Assembly: GCF_020164595.1 (NCBI RefSeq)
Contig: NZ_JAIQZE010000007.1
Location: 62,001-126,000 of the forward strand
DNA length: 64,000 bases
Direction of reading: 5' to 3'
From: Psychroflexus longus
Lineage (GTDB): Bacteria; Bacteroidota; Bacteroidia; Flavobacteriales; Flavobacteriaceae
Part shown: positions 8,429 to 17,400 of the stretch, in pieces
How the letters are laid out: each line of letters begins with the position of its first letter
Position numbering within the stretch: the first letter of the stretch is position 1
Made by a program: the position numbers and the translations under genes
Notes under the pieces: model-generated
The model's input: only the letters and a program-made list of their open reading frames with translations
Told to the model about the DNA's origin: nothing
Database searches by the model: none

Positions 8429-8496
8429 AATGATTCCAAGACTACTAGAATCAAGACTCATTGACTATTTGACTCACGACTATTTGACTCATAAAC
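8429..8496. repeat. Second array of the 15-bp tandem repeat, degenerate
   Basis: About four to five units of the same family (ACTAGAATCAAGACT, ATTTGACTCACGACT), with an insertion of CATTGACT. It precedes copy 2 of the palindromic repeat, as the first array precedes copy 1. Confidence 0.7.
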
Positions 8497-8502
8497 TATA
8501 TT

Positions 8503-8575
8503 ACACCCCTGTCATCCCCTTATTGAGATAATGTTTCGAAAGTTCCTCCCTTGAGGGAGGTAAGGAGGGTGTTTT
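8503..8575. repeat. Intergenic repeat, copy 2, with core CCTCCCTTGAGGGAGG
   Basis: It aligns along its length with copy 1 at 8249-8319. The palindromic core at 8545-8560 has one base changed. Ends are ACACCCCTGTCATCCCCT and TAAGGAGGGTG. Confidence 0.7.
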
Positions 8576-8611
8576 TATTTTAGGCTTAGAGCAGGGCAGA
8601 TATTAAAAACT

Positions 8612-8646
8612 AAAAAGCCTCGAGTATATACTCGAGGCTTTTTTGG
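8612..8646. terminator. Bidirectional terminator at the end of the sus operon
   Basis: AAGCCTCGAGTAT and ATACTCGAGGCTT form an uninterrupted palindrome flanked by A-run and T-run on both sides, so it can end transcription in either direction. Its main job is probably to end the leftward sus operon just past the amylase stop at 8665. Confidence 0.85.
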
Positions 8647-8664
8647 TAACTAAAACAAATGAAA

Positions 8665-11454
8665 CTAATGGATAAGTAATTTTTCAGTACTTGATTGTTT
8701 TTTATCAGTATATCTTACAAAATAAAGGCCAGAGTTAAGATTTTCAGAACTGAAGCGGTGATTGGCTTCAAATCCTCCAGTATAGTCTTTCACTAACCTG
8801 CCATTGATATCAAATACCTGAACACGATCTACTTTATTAGAAATAGAGAAGAATTCCTTAGCTGGGTTAGGATATAGGCTGTAATCTAAGCCTGAAACTT
8901 GGTTCGTGCTTAAAGAAGGCTGATTGTCAAAATAGATTTTGAATTCTCCCGGAGCCAAGGTTACGCTCATTGCCGTGTCTGTCACCTCAATTGAGGTTTC
9001 AGTAACCACATCAAACCAGGTACCGGCTTCCTGAAAAAACGGCTGAGTCGTTAGCTCGGTAACTCCAAAGTTTCCAATGATGATAACATACTTAGGCTCA
9101 TCTCCGGAAGCATTGTCGTCTACGAGATAAATTTTCTTTTCAAAGTCGTCGGCGACTTCTAAGGTGTAATTATCAGTCTTGAAAATAGGTTCATTAAGCC
9201 TTAAAGCAATTAATTTTGACCAAAACTCATAGACATCGGTTCTATTATTATCATTTAGATAATCCCAACGGATTGGTTTAGGGCCGGTTCTACAGTCATT
9301 ATCAATGGATCCATCTTCGCAGTAATTGATGCTGAATTCATAGCCCAGTTCACCAAACTGCCAGATCATTTTAGGACCCGGAACGGTGAAGTAAAACGCT
9401 CCAGCCAATTCCAAACGATCGAGTGCTGTTGGCAATTCTGTCACATCATAGGCACCACTACCATTACCAAACTCAAGATTCTTGTACATCAGGCGTTCCT
9501 CGTCGTGACTTTCCATATAACCTACCACAGAAGGTGTAGTCCAACCTCTCGATTGAGCAGCGACTCTATTAAAATTAGAATTATCATAACCCATGGTAGC
9601 CTGGTTGTAATTGAAGTTGACATTTCCCCAGACCAGCATTCCTGACTCATTACTACTTCCTGAGGCTCTGTGGTTGATCAATACGGTTTCTTCAGAGTCT
9701 GGAGCAAAATGCTCTAAAATGACATAAGCCTCTTCATCATAACTTCGGATATCGTCATACATCCTGGTGAGGAGGTCGATTCGGGATTGATCGAAACCTC
9801 CACCGTCTCCAACAGTGTTAGTAAATCCTTTGGTGAAATCGAATCTGTAGCCATCAATTTTATACTCCTCTATCCAAAATTTATTGATTTGATCCATATA
9901 ATCCTGAGTGGCTAAAGATTCATGATTGATATCGTTAAAGAACTGAAAAGCCGTATTTGGATCGTTTTGATTAAAAATAGGGTTGTTGGCAGTGGCTTGA
10001 CCGTTGTAACAGCCTCCACAGTCATTGTACATTCTGTAGTAAGGATGTTGTCCAGTAGCGTGGTTAAAGACGACATCTAAAATTACAGCAATACCGCGTT
10101 GATGACAAGCATCTACAAAGGCTTTAAAGTCATTTGGAGAACCATAATATTTATCTAAAGCCATATGTAGTGCTGGGTTATATCCCCAGCTTAAGTTTCC
10201 ATCAAATTCATTGACCGGCATTAATTCGATCGCATTGATGCCTAAGTCTTCAAGATAATCTAGCCGATCGATGACCGCTTGAAAACTATGAGCCTGATCA
10301 AAATCTCTAATGAGGAGTTCGTAAATCACTAGATCTTCTTGAGCTGGTTTTGTGAAATTATCCACCTGCCAATCGTAATCAGGTTGATTGAGCTTCAACC
10401 AACTAACCAATTCTGTAGTTTGTTCCTGAGGGTAAGCCGGTAGATTGGCAAAGGTCGATTCTTCTATAAATTGGTCATTAAAAGGATCTAAGACCATTTC
10501 AGAATAAGGGTCTGGGATCACTAATTCTGCTTCAACGCTGTATTGATATAAAAAATCATCATTAGGAACGTTAATATTTTCAAGCGTGATCCAATGTTGA
10601 TCGGTGGTATCATCAAAATTGAGTAAGTAAGTGTTATCTATAGTCCAGTCGTTAGTGTTGAAATTACCAATAAGATGAACAAATTCCTTTTCTGGCGCAT
10701 AAATTACCAAGGTGATTTCGTTGGGATTGCTGATGTCATAATTAATTCCATTTTGAGCACCAGCTGGAACAGGGGCTATAGTCACATCTGGAGTTAATAC
10801 CGCATTAAACTGAAATTCGAAAATTTCGCCAGAGTTCGGTTCGGTGGCTGTAAGTTCAAAATTTGAATCTTCAGTAATGGTTAGGTTGTTTGAATAAGAA
10901 GTTATCCCATTCTGTGTGTCTATGATGCTGCCATTTTGAGTTAATACAAAGTTTGCATTTAAACTTGCCGTAGCTTCGACCGACAATTGATCACCTGAAT
11001 TGATTAGAGTGGTCGTTTCGGCTGGACTGTTCAAATTCACCTGAAAACTTCCTACAGGAATACGGTTGTCTTGTGTTTTTTTATCGCCAGTACCATCTTT
11101 AGCCTTAGCCAACATTCCTAATTCAACAATATCGGTTGAATTATATAGCTCGGTAGGAGTGAAGGTAAATGAAAAGGTTCCATCACCATTAGCGGTCATT
11201 TTTTGAGCCTCATTAGAATTGGTCCAATCTCCATTGGTTGGTGAATCGAATTCCTGCCCTGAAGAGTTCTGGTACCAGGCCCAAAAATAAACATCATTCA
11301 CACTCCATAGACTGGTGTCTATACCCGACACCGTAATCGTAATTTCCTCATCTTGATCGAAGGTGGGCGGAGATACTGTAAATACTCCATTTTGCTGTTG
11401 AGCAACTGAAACTATTGACCATAGAATAGCCGCTATGAGTAATAAGTATTTCAT
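8665..11454 (-). CDS. Secreted multidomain alpha-amylase (GH13) with type IX secretion C-terminal domain
   Basis: A 929-residue extracellular starch-degrading enzyme. After a signal peptide (1-18) come two N-terminal beta-sandwich regions (about 20-145 and 145-220). A CBM48/SusE-like carbohydrate-binding module follows at about 230-330 (LIGNFNTNDW). The GH13 barrel carries region I DVVFNH (Asp460), nucleophile Asp539 in GYRFDF, acid/base Glu581 in ILEHF and Asp651 in ESHDEER. The last 75 residues (YPNPAKEFFSIS to KLLIH) are a type A T9SS sorting domain, so the protein should be exported across the outer membrane and attached to the surface or released. It is the fourth gene of the susCDE operon, separated from susE by a hairpin with a T-run that may lower its expression. 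It resembles SusG in role but not in anchoring. Confidence 0.95.
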   Translation of the reverse strand: MKYLLLIAAILWSIVSVAQQQNGVFTVSPPTFDQDEEITITVSGIDTSLWSVNDVYFWAWYQNSSGQEFDSPTNGDWTNSNEAQKMTANGDGTFSFTFTPTELYNSTDIVELGMLAKAKDGTGDKKTQDNRIPVGSFQVNLNSPAETTTLINSGDQLSVEATASLNANFVLTQNGSIIDTQNGITSYSNNLTITEDSNFELTATEPNSGEIFEFQFNAVLTPDVTIAPVPAGAQNGINYDISNPNEITLVIYAPEKEFVHLIGNFNTNDWTIDNTYLLNFDDTTDQHWITLENINVPNDDFLYQYSVEAELVIPDPYSEMVLDPFNDQFIEESTFANLPAYPQEQTTELVSWLKLNQPDYDWQVDNFTKPAQEDLVIYELLIRDFDQAHSFQAVIDRLDYLEDLGINAIELMPVNEFDGNLSWGYNPALHMALDKYYGSPNDFKAFVDACHQRGIAVILDVVFNHATGQHPYYRMYNDCGGCYNGQATANNPIFNQNDPNTAFQFFNDINHESLATQDYMDQINKFWIEEYKIDGYRFDFTKGFTNTVGDGGGFDQSRIDLLTRMYDDIRSYDEEAYVILEHFAPDSEETVLINHRASGSSNESGMLVWGNVNFNYNQATMGYDNSNFNRVAAQSRGWTTPSVVGYMESHDEERLMYKNLEFGNGSGAYDVTELPTALDRLELAGAFYFTVPGPKMIWQFGELGYEFSINYCEDGSIDNDCRTGPKPIRWDYLNDNNRTDVYEFWSKLIALRLNEPIFKTDNYTLEVADDFEKKIYLVDDNASGDEPKYVIIIGNFGVTELTTQPFFQEAGTWFDVVTETSIEVTDTAMSVTLAPGEFKIYFDNQPSLSTNQVSGLDYSLYPNPAKEFFSISNKVDRVQVFDINGRLVKDYTGGFEANHRFSSENLNSGLYFVRYTDKKQSSTEKLLIH

Positions 11455-11473
11455 AGATTTAAGTATTAGATAT

Positions 11474-11505
11474 AAAAAAGGCTATCTGAAGTAGATAGCC
11501 TTTAG
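11474..11505 (-). terminator. Hairpin with T-run between susE and the amylase gene (possible attenuator)
   Basis: Read on the minus strand, AAAGGCTATCTA pairs with AGATAGCCTTT and is followed by TTTTTTATA. It sits in the 62-base gap after the susE stop and 20 bases before the amylase ATG. No other promoter is evident for the amylase, so partial read-through is the simplest reading. Confidence 0.75.
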
Positions 11506-11516
11506 TTTAAATTAAA

Positions 11517-12671
11517 TTATAATATAGGAATTAAGCTGTAGTTACCTGTCAAGTCATTAAACCATACTTCATAGGTTCCCGCTCTTGTTGGTATATTAGC
11601 TCCATTTAAATCGCCAAATCCAGTGAACTCTGTATTAGACCCCCAGTTGGTATCCCAGTTGTCTTCTGCTCTAAATTTCACTTCACCATCAAATAGCTCA
11701 ATCTCAGAAATATACCAGATATGAGGATCAAAAGTAGATTGGGTCATATCGATATCCTGACTCCATCCATCATCATTACCTGTAGTTCCAAAACCAATGA
11801 TACCGACAGAAGCATAAGTAGCTGAACTTGACTCATCAAAAGCGACAAGAGAAGAGGTCTTGTTTTCAGTATCAACTTCTAAAGTATAATAGCCTTCTCC
11901 TTCTGTAATTTGGAAGGTACCAGGATCTCCACCTAAGTCTTCACTGGTTTCAAAACCACCGTCTTGAATACCCCATTGTGGTTGCCATGCACCTCTGTTT
12001 TCAATTAGTTTGAACTCATTGGTATCCCCACCTAAAAATTTACCAGTATAAGAAAATACATTCTCATTTTCAGGATCTCTTACTAAAGGAAAGTTGTTGT
12101 TGTTATTGTTCCAGTCTGCAGCAGTTGCATTTCCAACTAAATATAGATTAGGAAGTACAGGTAGTGGTTCTGGTCCACCTGTAGCTATCAATGTTACTGT
12201 TAATGTGGTAATTTCTGAAATAGTTTCAGGTGAATTATCCGCATTTTCAGTTCCAATTTGTGCTCTAACTCTAAAGAATAAATCACCTGTATCTGGATTA
12301 TCTGTTTCTGGATCGTTATCCAGTCCAGCTGATTCTGCAAGACTTAAAAGTTGACCAACAGAAACTGAAGCTTGTTGATTTGAAGTTTCAACTAAATTTA
12401 CTGGTTCAGTAAATTCAAAATCTGTAGAGCCTTCTAGTTGGTATGTAATTGGTGTAGGTACTCCAAAATCTGGAGCTTCCCATGTGAAACGTTCTGCGTT
12501 ATTGCTCGCAGTCTGAACGCTTAACAGATATTCACTCAAAAACTCGTTGGTAAACGAAATTTGATCTGGAGGTGTTTGCGCTGTAAAGGTGATTTCATCA
12601 TCATCACTACAAGCATTGAATGCGAAAATTGCAAAAAACACCATCGTTAGTTTTAAAATGTTCTTGTTCAT
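11517..12671 (-). CDS. susE: SusE/SusF-type surface starch-binding lipoprotein
   Basis: A 384-residue lipoprotein of the SusE/SusF family, non-catalytic proteins that bind starch at the cell surface beside SusCD. The lipobox FNAC puts the lipid on Cys21. The next residues, SDDDE, are the acidic stretch typical of Bacteroidota lipoproteins flipped to the surface. An N-terminal Ig-like SusE domain (about 30-165) is followed by two tandem starch-binding modules: one at about 170-275 (NLYLVGNATAADWNN, ending YYTLEVDTENK) and one at about 280-384 (IIGFGTTGNDDGWSQDIDM, ending YEVWFNDLTGNYSL). Aromatic residues in AWQPQWG and NWDTNWG are plausible sugar contacts. It lies 17 bases downstream of susD. 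Confidence 0.9.
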   Translation of the reverse strand: MNKNILKLTMVFFAIFAFNACSDDDEITFTAQTPPDQISFTNEFLSEYLLSVQTASNNAERFTWEAPDFGVPTPITYQLEGSTDFEFTEPVNLVETSNQQASVSVGQLLSLAESAGLDNDPETDNPDTGDLFFRVRAQIGTENADNSPETISEITTLTVTLIATGGPEPLPVLPNLYLVGNATAADWNNNNNNFPLVRDPENENVFSYTGKFLGGDTNEFKLIENRGAWQPQWGIQDGGFETSEDLGGDPGTFQITEGEGYYTLEVDTENKTSSLVAFDESSSATYASVGIIGFGTTGNDDGWSQDIDMTQSTFDPHIWYISEIELFDGEVKFRAEDNWDTNWGSNTEFTGFGDLNGANIPTRAGTYEVWFNDLTGNYSLIPIL

Positions 12672-12688
12672 AAGTATAGTATTTAATA

Positions 12689-14281
12689 TTAATAACCTGG
12701 GTTTTGTGTTAAATTTTGATTGGTAGCTAAACTCGCTGCTGGTATTGGATAAATTGCTCTAAAACCGTCTATTGAGGTTCCAGTTTCTGGTCCTCCTTTG
12801 AAGGCCCATATGTATTGGTTTCCTGTGAACAATCCAAAGCGAATTAGGTCTTGTCTTCTGTGATTTTCCCAATATAATTCTCGAGCTCGTTCATCAATTA
12901 TAAAATCTAGAGAAAGTTGTGCAGAATTAATATTTCCAGAATTATCTCCAAAAGCTCTTTCTCTTAGAGCGTTAACGTAGTCTAGAGCTGTTCCTGCATC
13001 TCCACCACCACCTCTTAGGTGAGCTTCTGCGTACATCAAGTAAACATCTGCCAATCTAAACATTGGAAAGTCAGTATCTGTAAACGTTCTGTCTGTACCA
13101 AAGCCTCCTGTAGAAGTTCTGTTAGAATATTTTGTGGTAATAAAACCAGTATTTGGGTCTGCGATTTCAAGTTCGATGGGTCTATCTTCTGAAATGATTA
13201 AATTTCTTGCATCATTTTCAAATAAAGGGTTTAGGGTAAACTTCTGCGCAAATTTCGGCCTTAGCCTAAACAACCCACCAAATCCACCTGGATTAACTCC
13301 AAGGCTTTCTCCATTTTGTTCCTGAGCACCAACCTGACCTTGAATAATAATTGTTGTTCCTCCAAAATTCTGAGTCGTTTGACCATCATTGACAATTGGA
13401 AAAATGATCTCATTTTGAGCACCATTGGTATTGTTGTCTGCCAAGAAATTAAATTGATAATCATTTACCAAACTATAGCCAGCGTTGATGATATCCTCGC
13501 ATTTGTTTAGTGCTTCTGTATATCTAGGAGTTCCAGTATAAACTTCAGAATTCAAATATATTTTTGCTAAAACCATATCTGCAACCCCTTGGTCAATTCT
13601 ACCATAATCCGCAGTGTTTCCGGCAGGAAGGTTTTCTCTGGCTTCTAAAAGCAGACCTTCAACTAAATCAAATAACTCTGTTCTCGAGAGTTCTTCACCT
13701 TGAGTGAAACCGACTTCCATGGTTTCATCGTAATACGGTGCTTTCCCAAATAAATCCATTAAGTGATAATAAGATAAAGCTTTTAAAACTTTAGCTTCAG
13801 CTCTAAATTTTGGAAATTCTCCAGTTGGTATTCCTCTTGCTTGTAGCAATTGGTCTGTAGATTGTCTTAGAAACTCATTTGACAAGGCTACAGAAAACAT
13901 GGCTCTAGAAAAAACACCTCTTAGAAGTACATTTTCTGACGATACAGAATTTCTCTGTACACCTCTGATGCCAGGGTCATTTTCAAAAGTGAAAATAGTT
14001 TCGTCTGTAGACAGGTTTTGCAAATTGAATAACCCCCTCATATATTGACCGGTTCCAGGATCCAATCCAGCGATGTTGGAATCACCAGGTCCGGTGAGTG
14101 AGGTCAAAGAAAGATTGGCGTAAACTCCAGATAAAGCTTGTCGATAAGCTTCTTCAGAAGTGAAAATTTCATCCGCCAAAGTGATATTTGGGTCTCTTAA
14201 CTCCACATCAAGATCAGATTCGCATGATGTAAATATCAATGAACCAATGAATGTGAGTAGTATATAGTGTTTAATTTTCAT
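12689..14281 (-). CDS. susD: SusD/RagB-type starch-binding outer-membrane lipoprotein
   Basis: A 530-residue SusD-family lipoprotein that forms the hinged lid on the SusC barrel and captures glycans. The lipobox FTSC places the lipid on Cys20. The N-terminal region with TPR-like helices is typical (EEAYRQALSGVYANLS; LKALSYYHLMDLFGKAPYYDE), as are the C-terminal SusD helices (RLADVYLMYAEAHLRGG; ARELYWENHRRQDLIRFG) and the ending YPIPAASLATNQNLTQNPGY. Only 11 bases separate it from susC, so the two are co-transcribed. Starch or maltodextrin specificity is inferred from the surrounding amylases, not from this sequence. Confidence 0.95.
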   Translation of the reverse strand: MKIKHYILLTFIGSLIFTSCESDLDVELRDPNITLADEIFTSEEAYRQALSGVYANLSLTSLTGPGDSNIAGLDPGTGQYMRGLFNLQNLSTDETIFTFENDPGIRGVQRNSVSSENVLLRGVFSRAMFSVALSNEFLRQSTDQLLQARGIPTGEFPKFRAEAKVLKALSYYHLMDLFGKAPYYDETMEVGFTQGEELSRTELFDLVEGLLLEARENLPAGNTADYGRIDQGVADMVLAKIYLNSEVYTGTPRYTEALNKCEDIINAGYSLVNDYQFNFLADNNTNGAQNEIIFPIVNDGQTTQNFGGTTIIIQGQVGAQEQNGESLGVNPGGFGGLFRLRPKFAQKFTLNPLFENDARNLIISEDRPIELEIADPNTGFITTKYSNRTSTGGFGTDRTFTDTDFPMFRLADVYLMYAEAHLRGGGGDAGTALDYVNALRERAFGDNSGNINSAQLSLDFIIDERARELYWENHRRQDLIRFGLFTGNQYIWAFKGGPETGTSIDGFRAIYPIPAASLATNQNLTQNPGY

Positions 14282-14292
14282 AGTGTATTGAT

Positions 14293-17205
14293 TTAAAAAT
14301 TGTAGTTAACGCCAAGTAAATAAGTTCTTCCACGTGGATATATTGTGTTATCAATCCCACCAATACCAAGTTCAGGGTCAACACCTGAATAATCAGTAAT
14401 AACAAATGCATTTTGTAATCCCATCCAAAAGCGAAGGCTTGTTGAACTTCTGTCAAAATTTCTTAGGGTATATCCTAATGTAATATTGTCCATTCTTAAG
14501 AATGAAGCGTCTTCGAGATAAAAATCTGATAGAATAACATCGGGAGTTCTAGCAAATCCTGTTTCAAGCACTTGAGTAGGTAAGTTATTTGGCGATACTA
14601 AATCTAAGTTACCAAGTTGGGCTCTGGAGGAGTTCACGTTATTGTAAATTTCATTTCCAAAACTTGCTCTTAAATTGAAATTAAAATCAAAATTTTTGTA
14701 GGTCAAGTTAGACTGAAATCCCATTAATACATCGGCTTGCCCGTTTCCAGAAATGTAACGGTCTTCTTCGTTAACAATTCCATCACCATTTATATCTGCA
14801 TAGGCGCCTTCAATAGGTTGTCCAGCTTGGTCGTAGAGCTGGGCGTAGGTAAAAAATGAATTTGGCCAAGTGCCCTCTCTCAATACCTGAATATTATTAC
14901 CAGTTCCACCGGCAATTCCTCCAGCCAGGATATCTTGACCAAAGGCTAAACGTGTAATTTCACGATCTATAGCTGTCACGTTGTAATTTACATTCCAATT
15001 TAGATCATCCTGTCTGATGACGTTGTAATCTAAATTGACTTCAATACCTTTTGTATCAAATTGACCTATATTTTGGAATCCTTGGTTTGAAAAATTCGCA
15101 CCATCGGCAACAGGAGCAGGGGATAGCAAGTCATCCGCAGTTCTTTGAAACACATCTACAGAACCTGAAAATCTATCGTTAAAAAACGCAAAATCAACTC
15201 CTAAGTTTATTTCAGTCAAAATTTCCCAGCTTATGTTTGGATTGGTGTAAAGAGGCTGGAATGGTGTGATTGGACTTCCAAATCTGTACTGCTGATTAGA
15301 AAGACCAGTTTGATAACGTCTTAAATAATCCGATGTCGATGGAACATCCTGTTGGCCAAGTTTACCCCATCCAGCTCTCAACTTTAAATTACTTATGACA
15401 GAACTGTCTTTTAAGAAATCTTCTTCACTGATTTGCCATGCACCTGAAACGGAAGGGAAATATTCAAATCGATTTTCTGGAGCAAATTTTGAAACTCCAT
15501 CTCTACGAAGAGAACCATTAATAAAATATTTTTCTTTATAATCTAAGTTAACTCTTCCAAAATATCCAATTAAAACGACGTCATCAGCAATTGTTGTCCT
15601 AGCCTCTTGAGCGTTTGGATCTAGTAATTCATTAGTCGTAAATTGTTCGTTTTCAAACTTCTGGTAAGAATAACCTGCAGTAGCTTTTAAACCAAAATCT
15701 CCAAAATTATTTTCGTAAACAAAATACGCATCCGCAGAAGTATTTGTTCTTTTATTGGAATATCTGGACTCATTTCCTATAAATTCACCTTGTTCTGCAT
15801 TTACACCAAGTGCACTTTCTCTGGGTCTAGAAAATGAACCTCCACTTTCCGTTCTGTCATAACCTAAGTTGGTGACTAACCTTAATTCTGGTAAAAAATG
15901 AAACTTATAATCTAAATTTAAGTTTCCGAAGAAACGATCTGCGTTACTTATATTATTGGTTTGTAAAAGTTGAGCGACAGGGTTTCTTGGAACATTGGAA
16001 GCAGCAGAGCCATCATTATCCTGAAATTCAAAAAATCCTCCATAAGGTGATCCAGGACTTCTCACTGGTTGAGTAGGGTCAAAAGCAATAGCATTTCCTT
16101 CTACGCCATCCGCAAAACGGTTATCTTCATTACTGTAATTGGCGTTCAGTCCGATTTTCAAATGATCCTCAAATAATCTAGGGTTTAAGGATAGAGAGGC
16201 AGTAGTTCTATCAAATTTTGATGTTCTTCTTAATCCTTGTTGATCTGATCGGTTAAGCGATAATCTTGCTGGGATTTCTCCAAACAAAGCACCACGAGCA
16301 CTTAAGTTAATGTCAGAAGATTTTGCATTTCTGTAGATCTCATCTTGCCAATTGGTGTTTGCGTTTCCAAGCTCAGCCAAACGATCTGGAAAATTTTCTC
16401 GAACTAAATTTCGAAATTGACCTGCATCTAGAACATCTATAGTATTATCTATAGTTGTTATATTCTGCTGAACATCCAAATTGACGCTTAATTTTCCTCT
16501 TCCTTTTTTGGTATTAATAATGATGACACCATTTGAACCTCGTATACCATAAATTGCAGCGGCTGAAGCATCTTTCAATACAGAAAAGGATTCAATATCG
16601 TTCGGATTAATACTTGATAAAATCGAACGGGTTCCATCTGCTTGATTATTATCTAGAGGAAGACCATCCAGTACTATTAAAGGACTATTATTTGCAAATA
16701 AAGACGATCCACCACGAATACGGATTTCAGATCCAGAACCCGGACCTCCGCCTTTAGTGACAGATAATCCTGGGACTCGTCCCTGGATAAGACTTTCTGA
16801 AGTTACAATATTTCCCTTGTTGAAGTCCTTTTCAGTTACTGATGCCACAGAACCAGAAATGGATTTCACCGTTTGGTCACCGTAACCAACTACCACAACT
16901 TCATTTAAAGACTGAGCATCTTCAACTAAAGAGATGTCGATCGTTGTATTATTACCATCGAAAGTAACTTCCTGTGTTCTATAGCCTACATAGCTAAACG
17001 ACAAAGTCTCACCACTTTCTAAAACGATTGAGTAATTTCCGTCAAAATCGGTTGTTGTTCCTTTTGTAGTATTTTTTACTGCAATGTTTACTCCTGGTAC
17101 TGGCATACCAATATCATCAACTACAGTTCCACTCACAGTGGATTGGGCAAAAATACTTATAGGCAAAAGCATAAGCAACAGACCTAAAAGTTTAATTGTT
17201 CGCAT
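14293..17205 (-). CDS. susC: SusC/RagA-type TonB-dependent outer-membrane transporter
   Basis: A 970-residue TonB-dependent receptor that imports oligosaccharides with SusD. It has a signal peptide (1-20, ISIFAQ), a carboxypeptidase-regulatory-like domain (about 23-100, VSGTVVDDIGMPVPGVNIAV), the SusC TonB-box region VVVVGYG, a plug (about 110-230, SGSEIRIRGGSS and NDIESFSVLKDASAAAIYG) and a 22-strand-type barrel to the end (TYLLGVNYNF). It is the first gene of the leftward operon and divergent from the LacI-type regulator. A shared 21-base element and a candidate promoter lie in its upstream spacer. All expected parts are present. Confidence 0.97.
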   Translation of the reverse strand: MRTIKLLGLLLMLLPISIFAQSTVSGTVVDDIGMPVPGVNIAVKNTTKGTTTDFDGNYSIVLESGETLSFSYVGYRTQEVTFDGNNTTIDISLVEDAQSLNEVVVVGYGDQTVKSISGSVASVTEKDFNKGNIVTSESLIQGRVPGLSVTKGGGPGSGSEIRIRGGSSLFANNSPLIVLDGLPLDNNQADGTRSILSSINPNDIESFSVLKDASAAAIYGIRGSNGVIIINTKKGRGKLSVNLDVQQNITTIDNTIDVLDAGQFRNLVRENFPDRLAELGNANTNWQDEIYRNAKSSDINLSARGALFGEIPARLSLNRSDQQGLRRTSKFDRTTASLSLNPRLFEDHLKIGLNANYSNEDNRFADGVEGNAIAFDPTQPVRSPGSPYGGFFEFQDNDGSAASNVPRNPVAQLLQTNNISNADRFFGNLNLDYKFHFLPELRLVTNLGYDRTESGGSFSRPRESALGVNAEQGEFIGNESRYSNKRTNTSADAYFVYENNFGDFGLKATAGYSYQKFENEQFTTNELLDPNAQEARTTIADDVVLIGYFGRVNLDYKEKYFINGSLRRDGVSKFAPENRFEYFPSVSGAWQISEEDFLKDSSVISNLKLRAGWGKLGQQDVPSTSDYLRRYQTGLSNQQYRFGSPITPFQPLYTNPNISWEILTEINLGVDFAFFNDRFSGSVDVFQRTADDLLSPAPVADGANFSNQGFQNIGQFDTKGIEVNLDYNVIRQDDLNWNVNYNVTAIDREITRLAFGQDILAGGIAGGTGNNIQVLREGTWPNSFFTYAQLYDQAGQPIEGAYADINGDGIVNEEDRYISGNGQADVLMGFQSNLTYKNFDFNFNLRASFGNEIYNNVNSSRAQLGNLDLVSPNNLPTQVLETGFARTPDVILSDFYLEDASFLRMDNITLGYTLRNFDRSSTSLRFWMGLQNAFVITDYSGVDPELGIGGIDNTIYPRGRTYLLGVNYNF

Positions 17206-17230
17206 AAAATCTTGTTTTGTGTTATTAATG

Positions 17231-17251
17231 GGTTATATTTTTACTTCCGAT
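17231..17251. promoter_or_regulatory. Shared cis-element, copy upstream of susC
   Basis: GG(T/C)TATATTTTTACTTCC(G/A)AT occurs here and at 18480-18500 with 19 of 21 bases identical, including 15 in a row (TATATTTTTACTTCC). One copy is in front of each arm of the glucan locus and the LacI-type gene lies between them. The core is not palindromic and lacks the central CG usual for LacI operators, so the binding factor is uncertain. Confidence 0.55.
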
Positions 17252-17253
17252 GT

Positions 17254-17280
17254 TAAATTTATATAAACAAATCTCAACAA
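17254..17280 (-). promoter_or_regulatory. Candidate susC promoter
   Basis: On the minus strand, TTG (17280-17278), 16 bases, then TAAATTTA (17261-17254), one base off TAnnTTTG. The spacer is shorter than usual. The shared element begins three bases downstream, about where transcription would start. AACGTT near 17303 could be a LacI-type half core but is too short to call. Confidence 0.35.
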
Positions 17281-17400
17281 CCTTAAACGATTCGCAGCTA
17301 CAACGTTTTCGTGTTGATAACTTTTTATTTTTATGAATTAAAACAGCTAATTCTATAATTATTGCTTAATTTGAGAGGTAAAATATTTTGGATTAAAATA

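Noticed and set aside
8121-8496. Possible CRISPR array
   Set aside because: The units are 15 bases with no spacers between them and vary in sequence. There are no cas genes in the window.
17296-17311. LacI-type operator CAACGTTTTCGTGTTG
   Set aside because: Only four bases at each end are symmetric, with an AACGTT core off centre. Too weak to call without further sites.
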